Shown here in pieces: positions 1 to 7,808 of a stretch of 39,591 nt of DNA. The notes below the pieces were generated by a model that ran no database searches, was not told the origin of the DNA, and saw only the letters and a program-made list of their open reading frames with translations. Each line of letters begins with the position of its first letter. Within the stretch, counting starts at the first letter, position 1. Source of the DNA: Candidatus Woesearchaeota archaeon (GTDB lineage Archaea; Nanobdellota; Nanobdellia; SCGC-AAA011-G17; GW2011-AR18); assembly GCA_016179945.1 (NCBI GenBank), contig JACPCE010000011.1:1-39591 (forward strand), given 5' to 3'. The position numbers and the translations under genes were made by a program.

Positions 1-82
1 CATTAATATCATTTAATTTTTCCTTTAAATGGGAAATTTCTGTCTGAACTTTCTTGTAATTATCTAAAGTTGCAGTTGACAT
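1..82 (-). CDS. 5' end of an unknown gene, cut by window edge
   Basis: An ATG at 82 on the minus strand opens a frame that stays open to the window edge (27 codons). The visible part starts MSTATLDNYKKV and continues with heptad-like spacing (VQTEISHLKEKLND), so the N-terminus is probably helical or coiled coil. No function can be given from so little. It lies downstream of the RCC1-like gene on the same strand, about 70 bases after that gene's stop. No clear Shine-Dalgarno sequence precedes it. Confidence 0.5.
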   Translation of the reverse strand, partial: MSTATLDNYKKVQTEISHLKEKLNDIN

Positions 83-150
83 ACAAACAGAATAAATTGT
101 TGGTTTTTAAGTTTATTGGATAAAATTTAGGACAACACAATCAAAAAAAT

Positions 151-1647
151 TTAAGGTAATTTAACTCGCACAGGTAAAGAATTATCTTTAGTTGTTCCAT
201 CTCCTAGTTGACCATAATTATTAGATCCCCAGCACCACACTTCTTGTTGATTAGTTAATCTGATTGCGCAGGTAAAGTAGCGTCCAACTTCAATTTGATA
301 CAAATTGGTAAATGCCCCTCCCCCTAACGGATCAGCTACAAAAATAGGGAATTGGCGATTTATTAAAGTTCCATCTCCTAGTTGACCATAATTATTAGAT
401 CCCCAACACTGTGTAGTATGAGAAAGATCGGTATTCAAAAAGCACCCATGACCAATCACACCACCGCCAGTTGAAGCTTGTATTGTCATAATAGGTTTAT
501 TATTGCTATCAACTACTTGTCGTGGCGGATCAAATATATTCGCGTTAGGACCACCAACCTCTCTCCCTGGTGCTATTATTCCTATACCCCAGAGGGAGTT
601 ATCCTTGATTTGGAAAGCACTAAATCGATCAGCTGTTTGCACATGAGCAAGTGTTCTTAACCCTTTTATCTGATTATTTTTTTCATCTACAATAGGATGA
701 GGTACAAGATGATTTCCTACTCCTAACTTCCATTGTATGGTTTCACCCCAACACCACAAAGCTGTATTTTCATCAATAGCACAGGTATGGCCTTGACCAG
801 CACCCACTGCAGTAAATTTGAGATTTCCTATTACTTGTACTGCTACGTTTGATTTAATTTTAGTATTATCACCTAATTCACCAAAACCATTACCCCCCCA
901 GCACCATACAGTCCCATCATTTTTTAAAGCACACGTATGGTCACCACCGGCTGAAATTGCTTTAATTCCTTGTAAAGGGGTTTTTGGGTTTTTGGACGTT
1001 AATACTTGTACTGGGAATTCAGATGTTGTATTTGTTCCGTCTCCTAGTTGTCCGTATAGGTTATTGTTTTCAAAGTTAAAAGGAACAGCCCAGCACCATA
1101 CAGTCCCATCATTTTTTAAAGCACAGGTATGTGCTCTACCTGCTGAAATTGCTATCGCCCCCTTAAATGCTTGGACATTGTTATTAAGTACAATGAATGG
1201 AGTAGAGTAAGTAACAGTTTCTGATGTTTTAAAGACCTGTAATTGTTTTTCCCCAGTTACATTATTAATTACCTCTTGCAATACTTCTTTTTCAAAAATC
1301 CTTCTTCCACCCCAGCACCAAATTGTATCTGCTTGTGTGCTTAGAAAGCAGGCATGAGTTTCACCAGTAGTTAGGGCAGGAGGTGGTGGTCCAACAATTG
1401 GTCCAGGAAAAATTTGATCGGGATTTTGATAAACGAGTTGATTATTATCATTTGTGTCAATAGCTACTATATCTTCTGAAATAATAGATGAAGCTGTAAC
1501 TTCTTGAGATGCAGTTTCTTTAACGTTAGAGCTTTTTACATAAACCTGACCAGTAGAACGCAAATCTATATTATTACTAAAATAGAAAACAGATGCAAAA
1601 CTTAGGAAAAAAATAATGCTAAAAGCAAAAACTTTGTTTTTTTCCAT
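151..1647 (-). CDS. Secreted or membrane-anchored RCC1-like beta-propeller protein
   Basis: 498 residues. An N-terminal hydrophobic segment (about residues 7-24) looks like a signal peptide or anchor, so the rest is probably outside the cell. From about residue 95 it carries seven RCC1-type units, recognisable by H-T/A-C-A/F-L at the start of a blade, W-C-W-G at the end of the core, and Y-G-Q-L-G-D-G-T links. Seven units fit a closed seven-bladed propeller. Most blades hold two Cys (HxC and WCWG), which could form disulfides outside the cell. Unit five is degenerate (SLWGIG, no Cys pair). RCC1 folds are protein-binding scaffolds; the bacterial and archaeal secreted versions have no common known partner. 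The upstream region is AT-rich with TATA-like sequence and no Shine-Dalgarno, fitting a leaderless mRNA. The fold call is firm; the role is unknown. Confidence 0.85.
   Translation of the reverse strand: MEKNKVFAFSIIFFLSFASVFYFSNNIDLRSTGQVYVKSSNVKETASQEVTASSIISEDIVAIDTNDNNQLVYQNPDQIFPGPIVGPPPPALTTGETHACFLSTQADTIWCWGGRRIFEKEVLQEVINNVTGEKQLQVFKTSETVTYSTPFIVLNNNVQAFKGAIAISAGRAHTCALKNDGTVWCWAVPFNFENNNLYGQLGDGTNTTSEFPVQVLTSKNPKTPLQGIKAISAGGDHTCALKNDGTVWCWGGNGFGELGDNTKIKSNVAVQVIGNLKFTAVGAGQGHTCAIDENTALWCWGETIQWKLGVGNHLVPHPIVDEKNNQIKGLRTLAHVQTADRFSAFQIKDNSLWGIGIIAPGREVGGPNANIFDPPRQVVDSNNKPIMTIQASTGGGVIGHGCFLNTDLSHTTQCWGSNNYGQLGDGTLINRQFPIFVADPLGGGAFTNLYQIEVGRYFTCAIRLTNQQEVWCWGSNNYGQLGDGTTKDNSLPVRVKLP
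194..231. repeat. 38-bp exact repeat, copy 1, within RCC1-like gene
   Basis: Identical to 368-405. Both encode the linker between blades (SNNYGQLGDGT region) of the RCC1-like protein. Exact identity at DNA level, not only protein level, points to recent duplication or gene conversion between blades. Confidence 0.9.
368..405. repeat. 38-bp exact repeat, copy 2, within RCC1-like gene
   Basis: Second copy of the sequence at 194-231, one blade away in the propeller. Confidence 0.9.
899..933. repeat. 35-bp exact repeat, copy 1, within RCC1-like gene
   Basis: Identical to 1091-1125. Encodes the blade core with HTCALKNDGTVWCW in both places. Confidence 0.9.
1091..1125. repeat. 35-bp exact repeat, copy 2, within RCC1-like gene
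   Basis: Second copy of 899-933, in the neighbouring blade. Confidence 0.9.
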
Positions 1648-1736
1648 AATATATAATATAAATATAATTTGAGCTAATATATAAAAATTACTTAGAGCTG
1701 ATTCTGTTTGGTCTTCATTATAAACAAAAATAACTT

Positions 1737-1754
1737 TTTAAAAAAATAAAAAAA
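1737..1754 (-). terminator. T-rich terminator of the ribosomal stalk operon
   Basis: On the minus strand, directly after the L12 stop codon, there are two runs of T broken by one A. Archaeal transcription stops at such T-runs without needing a hairpin. This fits L12 being the last gene of the L1-L10-L12 operon. Confidence 0.55.
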
Positions 1755-1755
1755 T

Positions 1756-2058
1756 TTAGCCGAATAAACCGGCCAAACCAACAGCTGCTTCTTCTTCAGA
1801 TTTCTTCTCTTCCTTCTTAGCAGCAGGTGCATGTCCACTACTTTGTGCAGTAGGCGCAGCAACAGGTGCTGTCATCATAGGAACAGCAGCTTCTTTTATA
1901 GCTGCTTCAATGTCCACACCATCAAGAGCAGCAACTAAAGCTTTGACTCTTCCTTCTTCTGGTTTTACACCAGCAGCTTCAAGTACTTTTTTAACATTTG
2001 CTTCATTTACATTTTGTTTGGCGCTATGTAACAGCATCGCGCAATATATATATTCCAT
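1756..2058 (-). CDS. rpl12: Ribosomal protein L12/P1 (stalk protein)
   Basis: 100 residues, the usual length of archaeal P1/L12. The N-terminal helical dimerisation domain ([19 protein letters not shown]) is followed by an Ala/Pro-rich hinge (about 62-80), a charged segment ([10 protein letters not shown]) and the conserved tail GLAGLFG, which docks translation factors on the ribosome. P1 dimers bind the C-terminal spine of L10/P0. The start is fixed by a strong Shine-Dalgarno GGAGGTT at 2066-2072, seven bases before the ATG. It is the last gene of the L1-L10-L12 operon, 21 bases after L10. Confidence 0.97.
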   Translation of the reverse strand: MEYIYCAMLLHSAKQNVNEANVKKVLEAAGVKPEEGRVKALVAALDGVDIEAAIKEAAVPMMTAPVAAPTAQSSGHAPAAKKEEKKSEEEAAVGLAGLFG

Positions 2059-2079
2059 TGTATTTAACCTCCATTAGTA

Positions 2080-3156
2080 TTATTTCTTCTTCATTTTATC
2101 ATCTTGAAGTTTCTTCAAGATTTCTTTAGCTTTTTTCTCTTCCAGTTCAAAATTTTTGTCTTTCTCTGGTAAATCATGTGTTTTTGCAAGTTTCTCATCT
2201 TGAAGTTTCTTCAAGACAGCTTGCGCAACTTCTTCCTCTTTTTCCATTTTAGTATCTATTTTACCTTCTATAGTTTTACTTTTAAAAAAATCTTCTGGTA
2301 AATTAAGTTTACCTTTTACTACTTCCATTTCCATATTAGCTTTAGCAAGTTCTTTCTTCACGTTCTCACTAGTTAATATTTTTCTTGAATCTGCAAGAGC
2401 ATTGCTGTCTAAATAAACTTTTTTAATTAATAATTTAATGTTCTCTTTTGTTGGATAGGCTACGTTAAATGCCAGATTAAATGCATTTTGTGCAGCAAGT
2501 TTAATATTATTTAAATAAGTTGTTTCGTCAGCATTCAATACATCTTTTTTAAATATTGTTCCATTTTCTAAAGCAGCTAATAAATTAATGCCTATTTCCA
2601 TAGGTTCTATTCCTAATCTTGTTAATAAGTTTGCTACTTGTGAACTTATTACATTCCCTTCTTTTACAACCAAAGCATCTTCTTTTACAGCAACTTTGCC
2701 ATCTACTACTCCCGCTTTAACACCTATTTGTCCCAGTTCTCCCATAATAGGTCCGGGTGGAAATGGTGTTGGTCCAGCTTGAACAATTATATCATTAGGT
2801 GCTATTTGTCCACCTTTAGCAGGAGCAGAACTTCTGGATTTTTTTAAAACCTTAGCTAATTTAAAAGGGCTGTCATTTGTTAACAATAAAGCAGGCATGC
2901 CTCTAATTTGTTCTTCTAAAACCTCTAATCCTTTTATCTTATCCTTTAATTTATTAAATACAATCTTAATAAGCCTGCTTTTAGACATAGTTATTAAAGC
3001 AGAATCTTTAATGCTTGCTCTTAATTTTTGCAATTGAACAGAAGGCATATTTGTCATATCAGCAATAGCAATGACTTTGTATTTTTGAATAATGTTCTGC
3101 AGTCTGTCAACTTCTTTTCTCTTTGATTCCGCAACTTTTGCTTTATATTGGATCAT
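2080..3156 (-). CDS. rpl10: Ribosomal protein L10/P0 (stalk base)
   Basis: 358 residues. P0 binds 23S rRNA through its N-terminal domain (about 1-105, then an archaeal insertion to about 190) and carries L12 dimers on its C-terminal spine helices. The recognisable core includes VIAIADMTNMPSVQLQKLR and the GPTPFPPGPIMGELGQIGV segment. Oddly, the C-terminus does not end in the acidic GLGALFG-like tail usual for archaeal P0. It has instead two similar helical stretches, VLKKLQDEK and ILKKLQDDK, and ends in KMKKK. Its start overlaps the L1 stop by 4 bases (ATGA), so translation is probably coupled. Confidence 0.95.
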   Translation of the reverse strand: MIQYKAKVAESKRKEVDRLQNIIQKYKVIAIADMTNMPSVQLQKLRASIKDSALITMSKSRLIKIVFNKLKDKIKGLEVLEEQIRGMPALLLTNDSPFKLAKVLKKSRSSAPAKGGQIAPNDIIVQAGPTPFPPGPIMGELGQIGVKAGVVDGKVAVKEDALVVKEGNVISSQVANLLTRLGIEPMEIGINLLAALENGTIFKKDVLNADETTYLNNIKLAAQNAFNLAFNVAYPTKENIKLLIKKVYLDSNALADSRKILTSENVKKELAKANMEMEVVKGKLNLPEDFFKSKTIEGKIDTKMEKEEEVAQAVLKKLQDEKLAKTHDLPEKDKNFELEEKKAKEILKKLQDDKMKKK

Positions 3157-3830
3157 TTTTTCTGCTTAACAGACTCCACTATTTTTATCATTTGGCTCAT
3201 TGTAAATTTAACAGCCAAATATTTTATATTATTTTTTTCTTGTGGTAATTTAGATAATAAAGTATTATAAACTGCTAGAATATTATCTGCTAAATCTTCA
3301 TCTTTCATTGAATCATTTCCCACAGAGGCTTTTATAGAAGTCTCATTCTTGGTTTGTAGTCTTACTGTATTTTGTAATTTATTGGCTAATGGATCTAAAC
3401 TCTGAATATTGCCTGGAACAACACAGCCAGCCTTTGGATTTGGCATTTTTCCCCTTGCTCCTAAAACCTTACCAAAATTAGCTGCTACTTGTGCCATTAT
3501 TTCTACTTGAGCAACAAAGAAATCATGTGAAGTAGCTAATTTTTTTTGTTCTTTCTTATTATTTGTCCATTTAGCAAAATCCTCCTTTGTTATTACTGTA
3601 TCAAATACTCCCTTGGCTTTCTGTGCTAATTGAGCATCTAAAAATATGCACAATTTTATTTTCTTGTTCTTAGAATGAGGTAGTTGTAAATATAAATCAA
3701 CTTTATGCTCTGGTTTTTTTAAGTCTAGATTTTGTAAGTTTATTATTAAATCAAGAGATTGTGAGAAATTTCTTTTAGGTGATTTTTCCCTTAATTCTTT
3801 TATTGTTTTTAGTATGTCTTGCTTTTCCAT
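3153..3830 (-). CDS. rpl1: Ribosomal protein L1
   Basis: 225 residues, normal for archaeal L1. L1 binds the L1 stalk of 23S rRNA at the E-site and in archaea also represses its own operon by binding the mRNA. The conserved core LGARGKMPNPKAGCVVP lies near residue 125-140, and the C-terminus has the usual domain-I return (NIKYLAVKFTMSQ). A Shine-Dalgarno GGAGG sits about 5 bases before the ATG. First gene of L1-L10-L12; L11, which often precedes L1 in archaea, is not here. The leader holds a small hairpin that may matter for regulation. Confidence 0.96.
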   Translation of the reverse strand: MEKQDILKTIKELREKSPKRNFSQSLDLIINLQNLDLKKPEHKVDLYLQLPHSKNKKIKLCIFLDAQLAQKAKGVFDTVITKEDFAKWTNNKKEQKKLATSHDFFVAQVEIMAQVAANFGKVLGARGKMPNPKAGCVVPGNIQSLDPLANKLQNTVRLQTKNETSIKASVGNDSMKDEDLADNILAVYNTLLSKLPQEKNNIKYLAVKFTMSQMIKIVESVKQKK

Positions 3831-3839
3831 TATATCCTC

Positions 3840-3854
3840 CTACTATAAAAGTAG
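3840..3854 (-). promoter_or_regulatory. Small hairpin in the rpl1 leader, next to the Shine-Dalgarno
   Basis: The mRNA would read CTACT, five-base loop, AGTAG: a perfect 5-bp stem whose 3' arm touches the GGAGG ribosome site. It could act as a weak autoregulatory site for L1. The stem is short, so this may also be chance, or a DNA operator of the TACT...AGTA type. Confidence 0.3.
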
Positions 3855-3884
3855 TAATCGCGGATATATTTTGGATTTTTGATC

Positions 3885-3894
3885 TATTTATAAA
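3885..3894 (-). promoter_or_regulatory. TATA box of the L1-L10-L12 operon
   Basis: TTTATAAATA on the minus strand, about 55 bases before the L1 start, which leaves a leader of about 30 bases that includes the hairpin and Shine-Dalgarno. Confidence 0.55.
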
Positions 3895-3911
3895 CATTTT
3901 GTCGAATAAGA

Positions 3912-3919
3912 TTTATATA
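3912..3919 (+). promoter_or_regulatory. TATA box for the gene at 3941
   Basis: TTTATATA ends 21 bases before the ATG at 3941, the spacing expected if the mRNA starts at or next to the start codon. Confidence 0.55.
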
Positions 3920-3940
3920 TTATTTGTACATCTTCAGATA

Positions 3941-4318
3941 ATGATTGAATTACCACAGATTTGTGAAGAAACTGGAATTAGTGCTGACTATTGGAATTAT
4001 TGGGGAGTGCTCGCGCTTCATCTTAAGGATGGTGATTATGTTAATGTATTTGAGAAGCTGGGGAAAAAACCAATCCCATTTTATTGTGAAAGATTTAGAG
4101 TTAAACCGGAAGAAATCATCACTGATCAAAATAGGGATCGGATTATGCGATTAGATGAATTGGTAAGAGATTCAAATGCACTCCCTAGTAGATATTCTAA
4201 TCAACCAGATGATGCAATACAACAATTAAAAAGTAATGTAAATCAAGTAATTAGAATAATCTATGGTTCTACTGAAGAAATCTGGTTTCCAGAAGTTTCT
4301 CAAAATCCAGACGAGTAA
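3941..4318 (+). CDS. Hypothetical protein, 125 residues
   Basis: I do not recognise a family. The frame is open further upstream, but the ATG at 3941 (MIELPQICEETG) is preferred because it is correctly placed behind a TATA box and the upstream part would overlap the L1 gene and its promoter. The protein is soluble and acidic, with no membrane segments. The N-terminal part (QICEETGISADYWNYWG) and a segment near residue 45-60 (FYCERFRVKPEEII) look helical and may be a small HTH-like domain, but this is weak. It is transcribed divergently from the ribosomal stalk operon and stands alone. Confidence 0.7.
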   Translation: MIELPQICEETGISADYWNYWGVLALHLKDGDYVNVFEKLGKKPIPFYCERFRVKPEEIITDQNRDRIMRLDELVRDSNALPSRYSNQPDDAIQQLKSNVNQVIRIIYGSTEEIWFPEVSQNPDE

Positions 4319-4389
4319 TATTTAATATAAATATTCATTAGCCGAAAATCAAATATCTTAAGTTAAAAATAAACTAATCACCAAAAACT

Positions 4390-4397
4390 TTTATATA
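4390..4397 (+). promoter_or_regulatory. TATA box for the FKBP gene
   Basis: TTTATATA, 22 bases before the ATG at 4420; no Shine-Dalgarno is visible, so the mRNA is probably leaderless. Confidence 0.55.
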
Positions 4398-4419
4398 TTA
4401 CTAATATTAATCCAAAATT

Positions 4420-4884
4420 ATGAAAAAAGTACAAAAAGGTTCTGTTGTAGATGTTGATTATGAAGGAAGAACAGCAGATGGTAAACTATTTGATACTTCT
4501 AAAGAAGATTTGGCTAAAAAAGAAAATAATTATTTTGAAGGAAGAGAGTATCAACCTTTACATGTTACCCTAGGGGAAGGCCTATTAATAAAAGGATTTG
4601 AAAATGGTTTGATTGGAATGGAAGAAGATGAAGAAAAAACCATTAATATAGAAGCTAAAGATGCATATGGTGAAAAAAGACCTGAGTTAATTAAAACATT
4701 TCCAAAAAACACAGAAAAAGACAAAGACTTAAAAGAAGGAATGGTTGTTCTTGTTAATATTGAAGGAAAGCAGATTCCTGCAACAGTTGTAGAAGTTTCA
4801 GATAATATTTCATTAGATTTTAATCACCCATTGGCAGGAAAAGATTTAACATTTAAAATAAAAGTTCTAAAAATAGAAAACTAA
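4420..4884 (+). CDS. FKBP-type peptidyl-prolyl isomerase (SlyD-like)
   Basis: 154 residues, matching the short archaeal FKBP class. It catalyses cis-trans isomerisation of prolyl bonds and acts as a folding helper in the cytoplasm (no signal peptide). The N-terminal FKBP half starts VQKGSVVDVDYEGRTADGKLFDTS, and the flap and active-site region LHVTLGEGLLIKGFENGLIGM is followed by the insert-in-flap (IF) chaperone domain from about residue 82 (DAYGEKRPELIKTFPK). The chain returns to the FKBP fold with LDFNHPLAGKDLTFKIKVL. It has no His-rich tail, unlike bacterial SlyD. Single gene with its own promoter. Confidence 0.93.
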   Translation: MKKVQKGSVVDVDYEGRTADGKLFDTSKEDLAKKENNYFEGREYQPLHVTLGEGLLIKGFENGLIGMEEDEEKTINIEAKDAYGEKRPELIKTFPKNTEKDKDLKEGMVVLVNIEGKQIPATVVEVSDNISLDFNHPLAGKDLTFKIKVLKIEN

Positions 4885-5011
4885 TACAATAAAAAGTTTA
4901 GGTTATTGGGTGTTTTTTGACAATTTTTCTCATTAATGATTAATTACAAATTGAATTAATAATATTTCATACATAATTTCTGAAAATTTTTGTAAAAAGG
5001 TAAAGATTAGT

Positions 5012-5019
5012 TTTATATA
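5012..5019 (+). promoter_or_regulatory. TATA box for the gene at 5053
   Basis: TTTATATA; the start lies 33 bases downstream, leaving a short leader with a Shine-Dalgarno GAGGTG at 5042-5047. Confidence 0.5.
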
Positions 5020-5052
5020 CTTGTTTTTCCAGAATAATTCAGAGGTGATAAC

Positions 5053-5298
5053 ATGGCAGAAAAACTAAACATGCAAAAAACTGCCCTATCGTTAGGTATT
5101 CTTTTTGCAGTAGTTCATGGAGTGGGTACTTTATTTATGTCTACTTGGATGAAATATTGGCAGTGGGCACATTTTGTATCTATGCAATATACAGCAACAG
5201 GATTTAGTTTTGGTGCATGGGTTGGAGGAATAGTTTTAGCCTTTGTACTTGGATTAATTGTTGGTGGCTTATTTGCTTTGATCTATAATAAATTATAG
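5053..5298 (+). CDS. Small two-helix membrane protein (DUF5676-like)
   Basis: 81 residues with two membrane segments (about 12-32 and 52-77). The pattern, an N-terminal helix, a polar Trp/Tyr-rich middle and a glycine-rich second helix ending GGLFALIYNKL, matches what I know of the DUF5676 family of small membrane proteins of unknown function. The start is fixed by Shine-Dalgarno GAGGTG five bases before the ATG. Stands alone between the FKBP and the dehydrogenase genes. Confidence 0.75.
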   Translation: MAEKLNMQKTALSLGILFAVVHGVGTLFMSTWMKYWQWAHFVSMQYTATGFSFGAWVGGIVLAFVLGLIVGGLFALIYNKL

Positions 5299-5354
5299 AT
5301 CTTTCTTTTATTTTTTTTCATTAAATTTAAATATTACTAAAACAATTCAATTGA

Positions 5355-6488
5355 ATGCTAAAAAAGATCTTGGTTTTAATAATTTTAATAGCTGTAGTTT
5401 GGTACGTAGCAGATAAATTTACAATTAGACCATCTATAAAAGAGAAATCTTTAGATTTTATAGAGCTTCCAAAAGGATTTTATATAGAAGTTTTTGCAGA
5501 TAATATTGGTGGTTCAAAACTATCAACACCAGGCCCAAATCCAGGCCCAAGAATGATGGGTTTCAAAAATGATACAGTTTATGTAGCCGTTCCATCTCAA
5601 GGAGAAATATTAGCTCTAGAAGATAAAAATCAAGATTCAAAAATAGATGCAAAAAATATTTTAATAAATGGGTTAAATAGGCCGCATAGTATTGATTTTT
5701 ATGAAGATTGGGTTTACATTGCAGAAGAGAATAGGGTAATAAGGGTAAAAAATGAAAATAACTTAGCAAGACTTGATACATTGCAAGAGTTAGTTAAGCT
5801 TCCAAATGGAGGCCATTGGACTAGAACAATAAAGATTTTTAATAATTCATTGTTTATATCAACAGGATCTAGCTGCAATGTCTGCATTGAAGAAGATAAG
5901 AAAAGATCAGCAATTCAGAAATGTGATTTAGATGGAAAGAACTGTGTAATATTTGCATCAGGTATTAGAAATGCAGTTGGATTTATACAGCATGAAAGCA
6001 AAATTTATGCTACTGAAAACAGCAGGGATGGTTTAGGAGAAGATCTTCCTCCAGATGAAATTAATGTAATAGAAGCAGGTAAAGATTATGGCTGGCCTTA
6101 TTGTTACGGTAAAAAAATTCACGATACAGAATTTGACAAAAATCAAAATTTCAAATACCCATGTCATAGTACAGAACCATCATTTATTGATTTACAAGCA
6201 CATTCAGCACCATTAGGATTAGCAGTATATACTGGAAATAAATTTCCCAAAGAATATCAAGGAGATTTATTAGTAGCCTACCACGGATCTTGGGATAGAG
6301 ATAAACCAACAGGATATAAAATTGTTAGTATAGATTTACAAACAAAGGAAGTAAAAGACTTTGCAACAGGATGGCTAGATTATTTAACAGTAAAAGGAAG
6401 ACCAGTTGATATAATTAATTTTAGGGACTCTTTATTAGTTTCAGATGATAATGCAGGTATAATTTATAGGATATATTATGAAGATTAA
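5355..6488 (+). CDS. Membrane-anchored glucose/sorbosone dehydrogenase-like propeller
   Basis: 377 residues. An N-terminal hydrophobic segment (about 4-20) anchors or exports it, and the rest is a six-bladed propeller of the PQQ glucose/sorbosone dehydrogenase (GSDH) family. Diagnostic segments are GFYIEVFADNIGG, FASGIRNAVGF, DEINVIEAGKDYGWPYCYG and VDIINFRDSLLVSDDNAGIIYRI. A His in NGGHWTRTI is at the place expected for the catalytic His of this fold. A CxxC pair (SSCNVCIEED) and further Cys may form disulfides. Family members oxidise sugars with PQQ, but many archaeal members have no proven substrate and no PQQ genes are visible here. It overlaps the next gene by 11 bases. Confidence 0.85.
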   Translation: MLKKILVLIILIAVVWYVADKFTIRPSIKEKSLDFIELPKGFYIEVFADNIGGSKLSTPGPNPGPRMMGFKNDTVYVAVPSQGEILALEDKNQDSKIDAKNILINGLNRPHSIDFYEDWVYIAEENRVIRVKNENNLARLDTLQELVKLPNGGHWTRTIKIFNNSLFISTGSSCNVCIEEDKKRSAIQKCDLDGKNCVIFASGIRNAVGFIQHESKIYATENSRDGLGEDLPPDEINVIEAGKDYGWPYCYGKKIHDTEFDKNQNFKYPCHSTEPSFIDLQAHSAPLGLAVYTGNKFPKEYQGDLLVAYHGSWDRDKPTGYKIVSIDLQTKEVKDFATGWLDYLTVKGRPVDIINFRDSLLVSDDNAGIIYRIYYED

Positions 6489-6834
6489 GAAAATAATAAT
6501 AACATTAATAGGATTAATTTTATTGCAATTAATAATAGATTTATTTTTTGTTTTTATTTACCCAAATGTTAATCCAATAAGAGCGACAATGATTGGAATA
6601 ACCTCCCTAGTATTTTTATCTTTATTATATTTAATAAACAAAAAATTAGTAAATCCTGTAATTGGTGCCTTGTCTATATTTTACTCAGCATTTTTTGGAG
6701 CGTTATTAGTTCAATCAGGTTACTTAATTTCTAAATCTAGTTTATCAGGATTAGTCCATGCATTAATCCTTATAATAACTTACTTGATAATGTATTTTTT
6801 ATATGAAAGATTAAAATTAAGAAAATCAAGGTAA
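6478..6834 (+). CDS. Small integral membrane protein, 118 residues
   Basis: Four predicted membrane segments (about 5-26, 34-51, 60-80 and 88-109) with a short basic C-terminus (ERLKLRKSR). No family recognised. The start ATG overlaps the last 11 bases of the dehydrogenase-like gene, so the two are probably translated from one message, and it may be a membrane partner of that protein (inference from position only). Confidence 0.75.
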   Translation: MKIKKIIITLIGLILLQLIIDLFFVFIYPNVNPIRATMIGITSLVFLSLLYLINKKLVNPVIGALSIFYSAFFGALLVQSGYLISKSSLSGLVHALILIITYLIMYFLYERLKLRKSR

Positions 6835-6883
6835 TATTTGGTATATGGAAAGTGTTTTATATCAGCTTTTATAAAAATTATTT

Positions 6884-7762
6884 ATGGTAAGTCTAGATTG
6901 GTTGCCTAGCGGAATATTTTCTATTATAGCTTTAGTAATAATTTTAGCTATAACTTTATATGCTATTTATATGATATTTGGTTATATTGGAAGATTTTTT
7001 GGTTTTTTTAAGGGAAAAAGTTTGTTCAGAAAAGACATTGAAGGGGCAGTAAGTGAAGGATTAAGCGCAAAAGCAATAATTGCCAAAGAAGCTCAAGAGA
7101 TTATCCAAACAGTAGAAATTGCAAGAACAAAATACCAATTAATGCAGAAAAATTTGGAATTAGCTAAAAAGCTGCAAGAAACTAAACAATTAAATATAAT
7201 TCCAGAAATGCAGACAACAATAGAGCAAGTAATAAATTTAATACAAAACCAATTAAGTTTGTTTAGACAAAACCTTGAAGATGTAAAAGAAGGAAAAACA
7301 GCTTTGTTAAAAAGTATAGAAAAATTAGTAAAATCTATGAATGATGCTAAAGAAATTATTTCTAAATTAAGCAGTGAAGAATTAGAAAGAAGTCCGCTTC
7401 AAAAAGCCTTGGCTATAGATGAAGAAAGTCTAAAAACTGTCAATCAATCATTACAATTAAATGAGAAGCAAATAAAATTAATACAAGAAGCGATAGAAAT
7501 TCTAGATGTTAACAAAATAAAATTTTGGAGTAAATCTCAATCAAAGCAAGCAAGAAAAGAACAAGAAATGTTATCTAATAATAAATTTGAGAAAATTGTA
7601 CAAACTGCTGAGTATTTATTAACAAGTGAAATAAATTTAATAAATATGATTAAGGAAATGAAAAAAACCATTGATTTATTAAATAGTTTGGCAGATAGAT
7701 CACAGAAATTATCTGGACAGGTATTGGGACTTGCTGAAGAGCAAGAAAGATTAGTAGCTTGA
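6884..7762 (+). CDS. Membrane-anchored coiled-coil protein, 292 residues
   Basis: One membrane segment (about 10-34) is followed by a long helical region from about residue 60 to the end, rich in Glu/Lys/Gln/Leu with heptad spacing (EIIQTVEIARTKYQLMQKN, ILDVNKIKFW and so on). No enzyme motif is visible. The topology is probably a short outside end and a large coiled coil on one side of the membrane. A TATA-like TTTATAT at about 6855 lies about 25 bases before the ATG; no Shine-Dalgarno. Function unknown. Confidence 0.75.
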   Translation: MVSLDWLPSGIFSIIALVIILAITLYAIYMIFGYIGRFFGFFKGKSLFRKDIEGAVSEGLSAKAIIAKEAQEIIQTVEIARTKYQLMQKNLELAKKLQETKQLNIIPEMQTTIEQVINLIQNQLSLFRQNLEDVKEGKTALLKSIEKLVKSMNDAKEIISKLSSEELERSPLQKALAIDEESLKTVNQSLQLNEKQIKLIQEAIEILDVNKIKFWSKSQSKQARKEQEMLSNNKFEKIVQTAEYLLTSEINLINMIKEMKKTIDLLNSLADRSQKLSGQVLGLAEEQERLVA

Positions 7763-7771
7763 ATAAGCAAA

Positions 7772-7779
7772 TTTATAAA
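7772..7779 (+). promoter_or_regulatory. TATA box for the dehydrogenase at 7809
   Basis: TTTATAAA, 30 bases before the ATG, giving a leader of only a few bases. Confidence 0.5.
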
Positions 7780-7808
7780 CAAACAAAATTTGAATAATTT
7801 TAAAGAGG

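Noticed and set aside
194-405. CRISPR-like repeats
   Set aside because: The repeats are inside the RCC1-like coding frame and encode blade linkers; no array or cas genes.
3779-3940. Upstream extension of the gene at 3941
   Set aside because: It runs through the rpl1 start and promoter; the TATA at 3912 points to ATG 3941.
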